NCBI GenBank assembly: GCA_009602725.1
Contig: WELB01000204.1
Coordinates: 87,679-151,678, forward strand
Length of the DNA: 64,000 nucleotides
Reading direction: 5' to 3'
Source of the DNA: Spirogloea muscicola
Lineage: Eukaryota; Streptophyta; Zygnematophyceae; Spirogloeales; Spirogloeaceae
The notes below the pieces were generated by a model. That model saw only the letters and a list, made by a program, of their open reading frames with translations. It ran no database searches and had not been told where the DNA came from. Positions 30,535 to 42,230 of the stretch are shown here, in pieces; the stretch's first letter is position 1; each line of letters starts with the position of its first letter. The position numbers and the translations under genes are program-made.

Positions 30535-31404
30535 CCCTCTTGTCGCGAGCCACGCCTGCGCCAACGCCGCGCCATAGAAGCGTAGAGCCTAGGGCAGGAG
30601 CCGCAGCAGCTAGTCAACCTTAGCACGGACCCGTGGCGCGACTGCGAGAAGTCGTGGTGATTCTGTGGTGAGCAGCCTCGAGTATTGAGCTGCGTGTTGC
30701 AGTAGTTCTCAAGTTGCATCAGTCAAGGCTGTGCATTGAGGCCTAGTAGCACTATTAACGATTGGCATTTACTGACCTTGCACAAGTGACGAGCTTGTGG
30801 ACAAGGGACTGCACATTTACTTGTGTTTGCTCTTCAATATTGCTCGCATTTCAAAATACACTTGTACGAAGCTTGTGCAAGGCCAGCCCCAAAGAACATG
30901 GACAGTACCCGAAGAGCCTTGCAGGGAGGTGCTCGCTTTCAAGGACTGTCCATTTTGCTCAAGGGCCTTATTGCAAAGAGGGGGATGATTTGCCTCTTGC
31001 CTCTGGTCTACGCCATGTATCGCTCGTGAGTGACATTTGCCCATTAACCAGCCCCCGTCACAAGCTGTTGATGACAGTCAATCACGTATCAAGCTAGCAC
31101 ATCGAAGCTCGCACACCTACGAATGTGGGCCGTTGCAGCAAGGCCGTCCTTAAACCCGTTATTACCTTGTTTATCAAGTCCTCGTACTCCTATTGGTATT
31201 CTGCTTCATCGCTATGTATCAAAAATGTGAGGAGGCAGATATCAGTAAAGTTTGCAGCAACATCTCACTGGTAAGAAGATTACTGAGACCTTGGGATGCT
31301 GATTGAGCAGATATTTAAGAAGACGTACTGGTCAAAAAGATCATATGCATGGGCACGTGCTGGTCACAAGTCGTATTACATGACAAGCAAAGCAGAAATT
31401 TACA
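30535..31404. other. Non-coding flank between unknown frame and LRR copy B
   Basis: 30,560-30,760 shows nothing recognised. 30,770-31,400 is the repeated 3' flank of the LRR unit (CATTTTGCTCAAGG, ATCGCTCGTGAGTGACAT, GTGGGCCGTTGCAGCAAGGC at 31125), also seen at 25,980-26,110, 53,240-53,450 and 61,790-61,900. No gene. Confidence 0.6.
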
Positions 31405-33280
31405 TTATGATTTGTGGTTGCCATCACGATGGACATGATAAATGTTCACATATCCAGGCGAACCTTGAAAATATTCAGAAAGCTGCCAAGGCGAGTCAAA
31501 CAACTCTAAGCAGCAGGTGTTGGAAGTCATGTTAAGCGGGACTGTACACCCTAAGGACCTGCGAATAGAAGCTAGGCCGAGCTCACGAAGAGTTGGGCAG
31601 GTAGAGAGAATGTCGCCCAGAAGAACAGTCCAATCAACTTCGGGCCAGGTCTGCATGTGCAATGCCTGCAATTGGGAACAAGCACTGACCAAGTGGTGGG
31701 CGTGCATGTGCTGGCAGGAGAGACTCCTGACAGAGTCAAGCTTAAGGCTGCTCCACGCATCCAAAAGGTCAGGAGCATCTCTTGAATCTGGAGCCAAAAA
31801 GCAATCATCTGCATATATATCTGCATCTGTATCTGCAACTGTATCAGGTACAGGAAGTCCAAGCTCAAGACCAACCAGGCAGCTGAGATGGCTGAGCATC
31901 TCCACCAACATCTTGCTGTTCATGAGAGATGGCGACTTAGAGTTATAGCCAAGGATGCTCAAGGACGTCAGACTTGGGCACCACTGTCCCAAGGACAGGA
32001 ATTGCAGCTCCCCCATGTACTCTACACTTGGGAGGAGCGAGCACTTAAGGGAGCGCAAGAGTGGCAGCTCGTGGTGGTGATGAACAGCGCCCTCAACGAA
32101 GCTGACTTCGCAAAGCTGGAGGGCCTGTAGACTTGGGGTGCACAGCAAGAGGAACTCTAGCAGATGTGGCCAGTTGATGGCCCAATGTGTCAAGGTGAGC
32201 GCAGTGAGAGACTTCATCTGGCCGCTGGGACCGGGTGACAAGGAGTCCAAGTCTTGCCCTTTTAAGTAATTTTCAACATTCTCTGGCTCTCTCCCTTCCA
32301 GGGAGAGATCGCGCAAACGTGGGCAAGAGGTGATGAAGGCACCTAACACATCTGGCTCTTCAAAATCCGGGAACAAAGATACTACCCCCAGGTGGGCCAG
32401 ACCAGGCAGCACTCGCGGCTCGTCACGCAAGAGCTCGACCCAGAATTGGTCACTGACCAGCTTGGTGAGGAAGGGGCGCACTGCCAATAGTATCAGCGGC
32501 AAATATTTGGACAGCCCTGAGCACCTCATCAATTGTACACTTTGAAGCTGGCGGCAATTGGTGGCAATCTGCAAGACCCCAAAGGCCGTGATGGTGCTGA
32601 TGCTTGCCAGCTCGAACACCCGAAGCTGCCGTGCATTTTCCGCCACGTAACGCAAGCCCTCATCTGAAAGCTTTGAGGTCTCACCACATTCATCATACTG
32701 AGAAAGCAGACACGTCAAACGGCGGCAGAGTGACGTGATGATGCGCACGTCCTCGTCTGCCAGCACGTGGTGTTGCATCGTCAGGAGGCCAGAGTCCAAG
32801 GCTATTCTGCGGCATCGCCCTTCTAATTTGCAGCTGCTGTTGTTTATGTTTGTTGTGTACGATGCAAATGGGCATGTGATAAAATCCGCGCAGTAAGCAG
32901 AGCGGCGCAGAGGGCTGGCCCTGGCGCTCACCTCCCAGCTTCATGCTGTGCAGGGCCAGGCTCTCGAGCGCCGTGAGCCGAGACAGGCTGCTGCGGACGG
33001 CCGCGAACTCGGAGCTTTGTAGTGTCAGCCGCCGGAGCCGCGGCGTGTGCTTGAGGGCAGCGAGGTCTGTCGCGCCTCCGCTCGAGTCCCCGTCCAGAAG
33101 CATGTGGAGCTCGGTGAGGCCCGGGAAGGTCGCCAGGAAGCCCGGGTCCTCGCCCGGCGGCCGGCGGGCGAGGCCGAGGCGCTCGAGTGCGGGCGCGGCG
33201 GCCGCCGGCGGGGGCCCGAGCGGTGGCAGCCTTCCCGAAACGCGGTTTGCCTCCAGCGCCAGGCCGCGNGCGGCGGACAT
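31405..33280 (-). CDS. LRR copy B (F-box/LRR family), best minus-strand copy
   Basis: The start is ATG at 33280 after a GCC run; only 11 bases later an N (33269) has swallowed the F-box. The first part (32932-33268) has LERLGLARRPPGEDPGFL, FPGLTELHMLLD and LTALESLALHSMKLG. GTGAGC at 32926-32931 looks like a 5' splice site. The second part is one uninterrupted frame to TGA at 31405, about 470 residues, with MQHHVLADEDVRIITSLC, CSGLSKYLPLILLAVRPFL, LKLDSVRSLSCQHMHAHHLV and SPWQLSEYF. The likely role is substrate recognition in an SCF ubiquitin ligase. The exact splice junction is unresolved. Confidence 0.6.
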
Positions 33281-33479
33281 TGCGGCGGCGGCGGCGGCGG
33301 CGGCGGCGGAGGCGGCGGCGGCGGCGGCGGCGGGCGGCGGCGGGAGGTGGAGCTGGAGGCTGCTTGGCGGGAAGAGAGAAAGGCGCGCGGTGCGCATCAA
33401 TTTGAAAAGGGAGGCCAAATTCTAGCCTTACAAATGTCCTGGTACGGGGTAATGAGCTGGCTAAGGGGGACATATCCCC

Positions 33480-33640
33480 GAGTGAGCGCATGAATATCTG
33501 ACAAGCTAAGCTGAGGAGCCAAACCACCATCACGAAGCCGTTCGCCTGGGCTGATGCACGCCCAGCAGAAGAAAGCACCAGCACGCTGGTGTATCGCGAG
33601 TGCCTGGGAGCACCGGAGATTCAATGATAGCGGCATTCTA
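33480..33640 (-). pseudogene. Scrap of LINE C-terminus upstream of LRR copy B
   Basis: The minus strand reads HQRAGAFFCWACISPGERL then LSLSDIHALTRGYVP, matching the RAGRALAAASGFR and SDLRLLTRGY end of the LINE families with decay. The CGCGCGGTGCGCAT block at 33,384 recurs upstream of other LRR copies (55,405; 57,000). Confidence 0.45.
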
Positions 33641-33871
33641 TAGCAGGCAATCTATAGCATGTGAGAGGTAAGTGAGCTCATATCGAAGTTACAGAGGTAA
33701 GCACATCTACAAATGTGGGCCGTTGCAGCAATTCCGACCTTTAAACTTGTCCTTTCTCTGTCACTATCAATTCTTCGTGCTTCTTACTGTATTGTGCTTC
33801 ATAGCTCTCCTTCAGTAATGTGAGGATGCAGATGTCAGTAAGCTTGCAGCAATATGATCTTGGTTCAAAAA

Positions 33872-34755
33872 CTACTGACGGTTGTCAACGTGGTATATGA
33901 GCAGATAGCAAGAAATGGTTGCCATCACGATATGATACATGTCCCCATATTCAGGCACACCATAAAAAGAAAGTTGGAAGTTGCCAAGGTGAGTCAAACA
34001 AGTCTCAGCAGCAGGTGTTGGAAGTCTTCGTAAGCGGGACTCGACACCTCGAGGCATAGCGAGCAGCATCAACGTCAATCTCGCAAATATATGGGCAGGT
34101 AGAGAGTATGTTATCAACAGTAAATCTGGGCATCTCTGCACGTGCAGTGCCTGCAACTGTGAACAAGCACTACTCAAGTGACGCACGTGTCGGGCGTGCA
34201 TTAGCTGGCAGGAGAGACTCCTGAGAGAGTCAAGCTTAAGGCTGCTTCATGCATCCAAAAGGTCAGGAGCATCTCTAGATCTTGACTCCTCATCAGAGCA
34301 ATCAAGCTCAAGACCAACCAGGCAGCTAAGATTGCTGAGCATCTCCACCAACATCTCGGTGTTGATGGAAGAGTGCGACCGGGATCCAGAGCCAAGGAAG
34401 CTCAAGGACATGAGACTTGGGCACCATTGTCCAAAGGACAGGAATTGCCAATCCATGTGCTTGTCACTTCGGAGGAGCGAGCACATAATGGAGCGCAAGA
34501 GTGGCAGCTTGTGGGGTGGAGGGACAGCCCCCTTATCGAAGCTGACTTCAAACAGCTGGAGTGCTGCAGACTTGGGGTGCACAGGGAGAGGAACCCTAGC
34601 AGACGTGGCCAGTCGATGCTCCAACTCTCCAAGGTGAAGGCAGTGAGGTGTCATCTGGCCACTGCGATTGTGTAACAAGTCTTCCAGGTCTTGCTCTCTG
34701 AAGTCTTGCTCTCCGTCATCCTCATCTCTATCGTCCTCAGGATCAAGGAAAGAAG
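33872..34755 (-). pseudogene. LRR copy C, 5'-truncated and frameshifted
   Basis: Only the C-terminal half survives: EDLLHNRSGQM (34,660), ALQLFEVSFDKGAVPPPHKL, QFLSFGQWCPSLMSLS, MLVEMLSNLSCLVGLELDC, then ACSQLQALHVQRCPD in another frame and a scrambled end. Similarity stops abruptly near 34,755, where unrelated DNA begins. The 3' flank (GTGGGCCGTTGCAGCAA at 33715) is present. It is a dead fragment of the F-box/LRR family. Confidence 0.65.
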
Positions 34756-34911
34756 AATGCGGCTGCCGAAATCAAAAGAGCGAGCCGCAAACATGTAAAT
34801 GAGAAAGGGCTCGCCCCTTGAGGATATGGGCTGGAACAGCCAGCCCAGAAAAGAATGAACAAAGCTGCAAATGTGTAAAAGCTAGCCAGGTGCATACTGA
34901 GAGTGAAGTGT

Positions 34912-35809
34912 GTGTATTAAGTAATGGAGGGCCATGTGTGGCCAAGTACAAAGGTAAGCACATTGACAAATGTACGTCACCTGCTGCTAGGCTGACCCGC
35001 TCAGTAACCACGAGTCAGCGCATAGAGGTCGCTAACTGATGCCCGAATACCGGACGGCAATTGACAAACTCTTGAGCTACCAGCTAAGGCTAGACCAGCT
35101 TTCTGATGCAAAGCATGAGCCTGAGCTCGCTGCAGACAAGCTGACACTCGACGACGCAAGAAAGACAAGTAGGCTGCCGGCATGTTCATCTGCGCTGGAA
35201 GCATGTCCTCACGTCGAGCGTATCTCAAGCTTGCAGTAGGGTGTGGAAGCGAGGGCCCACGCAGCCGAAAGTGTCGATTGCCGCCGGTAGGAGGTGGTCG
35301 CTGCGGGGGTAGTCCGAGTAATGTCGGAGCTTCCTCTGCTCAGCACCTCCCACTGCGTGGCCAGCAGTGTGCGTCGAAGCGGAACTCTTGTATGCCTCCG
35401 TGACCACCACGTCAACCAAGGCTCTTGGGCCACCGCCAGGTTGTACACCCACAATGTCCAGGGTGCGACGATGATGACGTCCCTGGGAATCCGTGGTGAT
35501 GGGCATCACATTGCTAACTTCGACAATGGCGCGGTAGCCGGCGTCACGCATCAGGCCCGCTAGGGCGTCCCATAGGAGGTTATGGACGCCCACCACCTCA
35601 GGGCCTGTGGGACACCGTAGCATGTGGGTGGCAAGGTCTCCGCCCTCCGCACGGAAGCCGCGCTCACACTGAGTCACTCCAATCAGGCAAGTCGGGGGCA
35701 GGCCTAGGCACAGCTGGAGAAGCGTCCGGAATGCTTCGGGGCTGATTCTGAAAGCGTTGTGGATTGCGTGTGTGGTGAGCCAATCCGTTGCGCCAAACTG
35801 AGTGTTCAT
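34912..35809 (-). pseudogene. LINE family 2, C-terminal coding end and 3' tail
   Basis: The frame 35225-35809 (minus) shows FRISPEAFRTLLQLCLGLP, a zinc-like C/C/H/C set (TQCERG ... HMLRC), a following His (VHNLL), HHRRTLDIVGVQPGGG and VDVVVTEAY. The order of zinc motif, H, RR-x-D, and D before VVVT resembles the restriction-like endonuclease end of some non-LTR elements. After a frameshift, 35001-35228 reads RRRVSACLQRAQAHALHQKA and ends LTRGY. The 3' tail with GTGTGGCCAAGTACAAAGGT follows to about 34,912. Confidence 0.6.
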
Positions 35810-35843
35810 GACTATGTTAGCGGAGCCAACAGTCTAGGCAGAC

Positions 35844-35952
35844 ATGTCCAGGAGTCTCGAGCCGCCCCTCCCCACCGCCGCCGCCGCCGCCGCAGCCTCC
35901 GCCGCCGCCGCCGCAAACGTCCGCCGCAATGGCCGCCGCGAGCCCCGCCGCN

Positions 35953-36009
<57 letters not shown>

Positions 36010-37827
36010 GGGCCCCCGTCGGCGGCCGCCGCGCCCGCGCTCGAGCGCCTCGGCCTCGCCGACCGCCCGCGGGGCGAGGACCCGGGGTTCCTGGCGGCCT
36101 TCCCGGGCCTCACCGAGCTCCACATTATTCTGGACAATGAGCCGAGCGGAGGCGCGGCAGGCCTCGCTGCCCTCGAGCACACGCCGCGCCTCCGGCGGCT
36201 GACCCTGGAGAGCCCCAGATGCTTGCCCTTCCGCAGCCTCTCTCGGCTCAAGGGGCTCGAGAGCCTGGCCCTGCGCAGGGTGAATGTGGGAGGTGAGCGA
36301 CAGCGCCAGTCCCCTGCGACGCTCTGCTCGCTGCGCGGCCGTCGTCTCAATGCATTTGGCACCGCAAGCGTCAAACATGAATGGACTGCAGCTGTAATGG
36401 CTGCAGAAGGGCAGTGCCTGGTGTCCGCAGAAGAGCCTTGACTCCCGGCCTCCTGCCGATGCAACACCACTTGCTGGCAGACGAGGACATGCGCATCATC
36501 ACGTCACTATGCCGCCGTTTGACGTGTCTGGAGCTCTCTTATTTGAACATTCTTGGTACGAGTGGTGAGACTTCGATGTCAGACGAGGGCTTGCGTCACG
36601 TGGCGGACCAGTTACCGCAGCTTCGGGTGCTTGAGATTACATACATCAGCAATGTCACGGCCTCTGGCGTCTTGCAGATTGCAGCCAACTGCAGCCAGCT
36701 TCAGAGTGTACACTTGATGAGGTGCTCAGGGCTGTCCACAGACTTGCCGCTGAGAATCTTGGCAGAGCGCCCCTTCCTCACCAAGCTGGTCAGTGACCAA
36801 TTCTGGGTTCAGCACTTGCGTGACGAGCTGCAAGAGCTGCCCGGTCTGGCAAAACTGGAGGTAGTATCTTTGTTCCTGGGTTCTGAAGAGCCAAATGTGT
36901 TAGGCGATTCCATCACTTCTTGCCCGCGTTTGCGCGATCTCTCCCTGGAAGAGAGAGATCCAGAGGATGATAGAAATGACTTTGGAGGACAGAACTTGGA
37001 CTCCTTGTCACCCAACTGCAGCGGCCAAATGAAACTTCTCACTACGCTCACCTTGAGGCATTGGGCCATCAACTGGCCACATCTGCTAGAGTTCCTCTTG
37101 CTGTGCACCCCAAGTCTGCAGGTACTCCAGCTATATGAAGTCAGCTTTCAGGAGGCCGCTGTTCCTCACCACCACAAGCTGCCACTCTTGCGCTCCCTTA
37201 AATGCGCGCTCCTCCCAAGTCAAGAGCACGTGGGTGAGCTGCACTTCCTGTCCTTTGGGCAATGGTGCCCAAGTCTCACTTCCTTGAGCATCCTTCGCTC
37301 ATCATCTGGGTCGCCCTCTACCATGAACAGCGAGACATTGGTGGAGATGCTCAGCGATCTTAGCTGCCTGGTTGGTCTTCAGCTTCAAGTTCCTGATCCT
37401 GGAACCGATACAGATATAGCAGATACAGATGGTTGGCCTCCGGCTTCAGATTCCAGAGATGCTTCTGACCTTTTGGATGCATGGAGCAGCCTTAAGCTTG
37501 ACTTCGTCAGGAGTCTCTCCTGCCAGCACATGCACGCCCACCACTTGGTCAGTGCTTGTTCACAATTGCAGGCGTTGCACATGCAGAGCTGGCCCGAGCA
37601 TGATATGACTGTTCTTCTTGGTGACATACTCTCTACCTGCCCGAATATTTGCGAGATTGGCCTTGGTGCTTTCACACTTCTTAGGGTATATAGTCCCATA
37701 TACTAAGACTTCCAACACCTGCTGCTTAGAGTTGTTTGACTCGCCTTGGCAGCTTTCCGAATACTTTCATGGTTCGCCTGAATATGTGGACATTCAAAAT
37801 GTCCATCGTGATGGCAACCACGACTAA
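35844..37827 (+). pseudogene. LRR copy D (F-box/LRR family), start lost, F-box replaced by poly-T
   Basis: The GCC run at 35,878-35,916 is followed by AACGTCCGCC where other copies have ATGTCCGCC, so the usual start codon is gone. An N at 35952 and 53 T's stand where the F-box should be. LRR coding resumes at LERLGLADRPRGEDPGFL and runs to GTGAGC at 36293. The second part (about 36,400-37,700) is open with CSGLSTDLPLRILAERPFL, QFWVQHLRDELQELPGLAKL and SFGQWCPSLTSLSILRS. A frameshift near 37,690 precedes the family ending SPEYVDIQNVHRDGNHD and a TAA at 37825. Confidence 0.65.
35953..36005. repeat. 53-base T run beside an N, probable assembly artefact
   Basis: T53 is preceded by N (35952) and followed by GCTGGGGCCCCCG, the normal LRR exon. 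The homologous site of copy G holds a 104-N gap. No target duplication is visible. Confidence 0.7.
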
Positions 37828-38183
37828 TAATGGCAGACATCTGCTTTGCTTGTCATGGAAAACTAATCTATGACCAGCACGTGCCCATGCATATGGTCTC
37901 TGTCACCAACGCGAATTCTTGCTTTGTGGTCATATGCCTTATGCCCAAGTGTCAGTAATCTCTGGACCAGTAAGATATTGCTGCAAGCTTCACTGACATC
38001 TGCATCCTGACATCGTTCATTGAGAGCGATGAAGCAGAATACAAACTGGAGTATGCGGAACCAATGGCCCTAAAAAAAATGACGAAATTTGTAACGATAC
38101 CACTGTTTGCATATGCCACATGGTGCTGTTAGCACTCGACTGCCCTGGGTGGAACATTTGCCCGTCAAGCCACCAGCAGCCAC

Positions 38184-38235
38184 GTAACGCTAACACATAG
38201 TTAGCGTTACTTGGGCACATAGTTAGCGTTACTTG
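38184..38235. repeat. Hairpin GTAACGCTAAC and duplicated arm
   Basis: GTAACGCTAAC (38184-38194), spacer ACATA, GTTAGCGTTAC (38200-38210). ACATAGTTAGCGTTACTTG is then repeated at 38217-38235. It lies in non-coding DNA downstream of LRR copy D. 37,828-38,060 is the LRR 3' flank; 38,236-38,873 has LINE tails (about 38,345 and 38,755) and a decayed LINE end on the minus strand (38,480-38,620). Confidence 0.6.
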
Positions 38236-38873
38236 ACCACTGGCCGTTTGATGAATAAGGTGGCCCGCCCAGGTGCGGGCAGTCGAGTGCCGCCAGTTCT
38301 GGGATAATCCTCACCAGGGTCACCCCGCCAAGGAAGTTGATCGCCCATAGAGAAGAGGGGCTGGCAAAGCCAGACCAAAAAGAATGGACAAAATTCAAAG
38401 AGCAAAAAAGGTGCCGCAAAGAAAAGCTACACAGCTAGACACGAGAACAAAGCAAAGGAGAGACGAGACGACGCAAAGGAAAGCTCGGTAGCCACGGGTG
38501 AGCTTCAGCAGTCCGAGTAACACGCAGCTGGGAAAGAGGCACTCCGCCTAGACCCAGATGCAGCAGCCATAGCGCGGCCTGCTCGCGTGTGGACTGCGTG
38601 AGCCAGGGAGCGCTGTACCGAGCCCGCGAAGTGGGGGACCTTTGGCCCGCTGAAGGGCAGGCCATGGGGCGACCCGCTCACAACTCAGAAACAAGCTCGC
38701 CCAATATAAGTGAGGACTCGCCCAAATCAAGAGGTGCCTGATAAAGAAGTGGCTCTGCCAATGGGGGCAAGGGCTGTGATAAGCCAGCCAGTAAGGAATT
38801 GACAAGGTTCGAAGGGACCAAACCACGAAGCGGCCAAAAGCGCCTTCTTCAGAATTGGGGTAGGATGATCGAC

Positions 38874-39220
38874 TCAATAACTAGGAGTGAGGAGCCTCAC
38901 ATCGGACTGGCTAGCTGCTGGCCTCAACCCCCCTGACGAAATCCAGAGGCTGCAGCGAGAGCACGGCCAGCACGCAGGTGCAATGCGTGGGCCATGGACC
39001 GCTGAAGGAAGTGGACAGGCGCTTGCGGTAGTCCTGGGCCACCGAGCCAGCGGCGTTGAAGTCAGCCTGTTCACCTCGCCTGCGAGACACAGCGCGCCGC
39101 TCAAGTTTGGCTAGCAGGTCGAGCCGCTGGGACCGGAGAGCCCCGTGCACATCCACGGCCAGGGGTACGAACTCGTCCCCAGCCGGGTGGTCTGCGTGTG
39201 GGATGGACAAGGTCCGCACA
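38874..39220 (-). pseudogene. LINE family 1 C-terminal fragment
   Basis: The minus strand reads DEFVPLAVDVHGALRSQRLD, RRAVSRRRGEQADFNAAGSV and KRLSTSF in one frame, then shifts to a frame ending LLTPSY at 38874. It is truncated at its 5' side near 39,220 (PHADHPAG). Only the post-endonuclease tail is present. Confidence 0.65.
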
Positions 39221-39279
39221 GCCGAAAGCCGAAAGGCGCCTAGACCACACAGCTATGCACGAGACTACAGCGGGGGAAT

Positions 39280-39412
39280 GGAGTGTGTATTACTTGATGG
39301 AGGGCCTGTGTGGCCAAGCACAAAGGCAAAGCACATTGACATATGTAAATCACCTGCTGCTAAGCTGACCCGCTCAGTAATGCCGAGTTAGCACATAGAG
39401 GTCGCTAAAAGA
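39280..39412 (-). mobile_element. LINE family 2 3' tail
   Basis: The plus strand reads GTGTGGCCAAGCACAAAGGC, AAAGCACATTGACATATG and GACCCGCTCAGTAATGCCG, matching the region below the family-2 stop at 35,001. It is a severely truncated copy. Confidence 0.6.
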
Positions 39413-39429
39413 GGTGTTGGCACGAGGGA

Positions 39430-39742
39430 AGCACTACGAGCCTCGGGCCGAAACCCAACAGCAATTCGGACCGGTAAGCTCAAGAGCAGCCTTGCTGCTG
39501 CCTACCGCCGCAGCCGCCGCCGCAGCCTGCTGCGGGGCTTGCTGGGAGTCCGTGGCTGCGCGCCTTGAGGGACAGCTGCCGGCTTGCATCCAGGAGGTGG
39601 AGTCGCCGCCTGGCGGCGGCGCCACAGGGCCTGTCTTCCGCTGCGCCTATGAGCTAGTGCTTTACCGTATAGAGGGTTGGCTCCTAATCTCCCTACAGCC
39701 GAAGCTAGCAAGGAGACTTACCCTAACTGCGAGTTCGTCACA
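39430..39742 (+). mobile_element. D-type LTR 3' half
   Basis: Shares GGAGGTGGAGTCGCCGCCTG, CAGGGCCTGTCTTCCGCTGC and TACAGCCGAAGCTAGCAAGG with 8,290-8,658 and 22,660-22,800. It ends GAGTTCGTCACA. The 5' half is missing. Confidence 0.55.
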
Positions 39743-42230
39743 CACCTTGACGAGTGTTGGCAGGTAACGCCGTGCCCAGCGGCGGTAATATCAGGTATTG
39801 GCGAAAGTGACGGTCACAGGCTACTCTGACCTTTGAAACGGTCTCAGGCTACACTGGCCTTGAGACCTGAGGTGCCAAATGGGCCAAACAGCCCACCTTG
39901 ACAAACATTTGAATCATTTGCCTGACCGAGCACAAGGGTGCGGAGGGCCAGGACTGAGCAGTCCACTCGGTCCCGTCTCTCGCTTTGACTCAATGCCGAC
40001 CTTGTGCCGCTGCCGCCGCTGCGGCCGCTGCCGCCGCCGCCGCCGCTGCTGCATCAGTAGGCGTCGGGCGCGCGTCCCTGACCGTGCTAAGGAGGCACGC
40101 GCGCGTGGCCACCTGGCGAACCAGCCGCTAGAGAGCCTTACCGTAACATGAATCTCTCTCCTTTAGGTTAACGATCTCAAGAACCAAGACAAGCTTGTTC
40201 TCATTCACCTAACATACTCGAAAGTTGCCTCCGCACTCGCTTAGCTTTGTGATACTCGTAATAGAACCATCAGATTGGTGGTGAGAGTGCCACGGTGCAT
40301 GTGTGGGTGTGTGTACTGCGTGCATCTCGCATATGTTGGATCATTTATTCCGGACACGGTCACTGGTTGCTGCTACCGGATCCCAGTACATATCGCACCG
40401 TCACTACTGGATCCGTTACTGTCACTGCTCAAAAGTCGATTTTGCTACTCAAATGGATTCGTCACGCTTACTGCTACTGTTCGCATCCTGATACTTGTCA
40501 ATCGTCACTCGTTAAGTGGACCAAGTGGACCGACATGACAATGTACTAGGATTAAGTTCTTGATTATGCTCCAGGTCACTTTTATTACTTATGATGTATT
40601 CTGTCAGCTATTATGTCGCTAACTTCCTTCTACATTTTGATTGGTATGCTCTGCCTGCAATGTAGAATCTCGGACCCGCATTCAAATCGCTACAATCTGC
40701 CCTATCCAATCCGACGTGATATGGTGGTCGACGCCCTGTGGCATGACCGTTGACAAAGTCTTCTTGACAAATTCACAAGTTCCTGATATGCAGCATGTCA
40801 TTCGTTATTCACTTCTATCCTAATATGCAAACTAACATCTTGATTTTCGCCAACTTCCTTCTGAACTTTGTTTGCTTTGCTCTGCCTGCCACGTAGAACC
40901 TCTGACACGTCATTCGATTCGCTACAATCTGCCTTGTCGATGTAGCATGAATCGACGCCCTGTGGCATGACAATGTGCTTGCCTTTGTACTTGGCCAGGC
41001 CCTCCATCACTGAACACGCACATCGTTTCCCTTTTGGAGCTTGCATTGTGCTTACATCTGGAAGAGCTGCTTGATTCTCTTCCTCCCTTCCAAGTTTGGG
41101 AAGTACAACGAAAGATTGAGGCAGCTCCTGAACGCGGGCGAGGTCTGTCAAAAGCTTGCCCACGAAGAAGTGACCAAGTTCAGGAAGAGCTGGCCAGCTT
41201 GGAGACCATTATAATTTACTTCTCAATTATCCTGATCAGCAGCTGCAAGCTGAGAAATCAGCTTCAGTAATAAGGATTCGACCCGCCTATAGCCTGAGGG
41301 GCAGCCAGGACACGATCAGCATAAAGCAGCAATACATGTGCCAGGCAATGCTGCAGGAACAATTATGCCTTATTCAGTACACAAGGGCCTGAGAGCCTAT
41401 GCCTGCTCCTCGATAAGGGAGGCCCCGGCACATCGGCACATCGGGGGACTACTGGGCGATTGCGCGGCTCTGCGCGCCCTAGCCAGGCTATCACCCGCAA
41501 ATGGTGCTGCTCTGTGTGCGGCCAGGGGAGCCTGTGCTGTTTGCCATCTCCCATTCTCCCATCTTTTTATATGGCAAAGATATTTGTGAGAACATTTCTT
41601 TGTTTTCTTGTTATCTTGCCGACTGAAGCATGGTAATGAGTGAACGGGCGCTCGTGGGAGGATAATTGTTAACATTACTCACCTCCTAGTCGTTGAACGT
41701 TCTCTTTTCGTATTGTCAATGACAATAATGTTGAAATGAGCTTCGCTGCAAGTTGTCTCATCGTGTTAATCGCGTTATCGCCTTAAAACTAAAGAGAGAT
41801 TCTTGACAATTCACCCATTTGTGTGACCGATCCGGCTGCTGTGTGCGCCCTAGCTATGGCTGCCGCCCTCTAAGTGTGCGGCCCTGTGTGCGGCCAGGCG
41901 GAGCTGTGTGCTCGCCGGCGCTGTGTGCGGCCAGGTGGAGCTGTGCGCTCGCTGGCTCTATGTGCGGCCAGGCGGATCTGTGTGCTCGCCGGTTCTGTGT
42001 GCGACCAGGCGGAGGTTTGTGATACTCTGGGCTTTTGTGTACTTCCAGACTAAGCCCGTGTGTTGTTGTGAGCGGATCTGCGTCTGTTCCGTTGAGACGA
42101 GGGCGGTCTGCTGGTCCTCCGGAGAAGGGCAAACGTGCAATGGAGGACTCTAATTGAGGAGACGGCAAGTGGTGGCTACTAAACGTGAACGATAGGAGCA
42201 ACATCAGGAGCAGCCAGAGCAGAAAGACTT
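39743..42230. other. Gene-poor stretch with LRR-unit flanks
   Basis: A GCC/GCT microsatellite lies at about 40,005-40,050. 40,150-40,800 is less GC-rich and shows no gene. 40,975-41,430 repeats flanks seen at 24,170-24,360 and 25,670-25,760 (GCTTGCCTTTGTACTTGGCC, TCAGGAAGAGCTGG, AATGCTGCAGGAA). 41,440-41,880 shows nothing recognised. This is probably a footprint of lost LRR/LINE units. Confidence 0.5.
41885..42018. repeat. 37-bp tandem repeat, about 3.6 copies
   Basis: Units begin at 41885, 41922, 41959 and 41996 with TGTGTGCGGCCAGGCGG and diverge slightly (TATGTGCGGCC in the third, TGTGTGCGACC in the fourth). The period is not a multiple of three and no coding frame is supported. Confidence 0.85.

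Noticed and set aside
35953-36005. Poly-A tail of a retrotransposed copy
   Set aside because: No element body, no target duplication, and an adjacent N at a site that is a gap in another copy.
36809-37108. Minus-strand frames opposite LRR exons (also 31517-31948, 27091-27279)
   Set aside because: They mirror the LRR coding strand and recur only because the sense strand is conserved.
40275-40538. 87-codon plus frame in the less GC-rich stretch
   Set aside because: No homology, no flanking signals, and two other frames are open over the same bases.
41885-42018. CRISPR-like array
   Set aside because: Units are directly adjacent without spacers and the context is eukaryotic.
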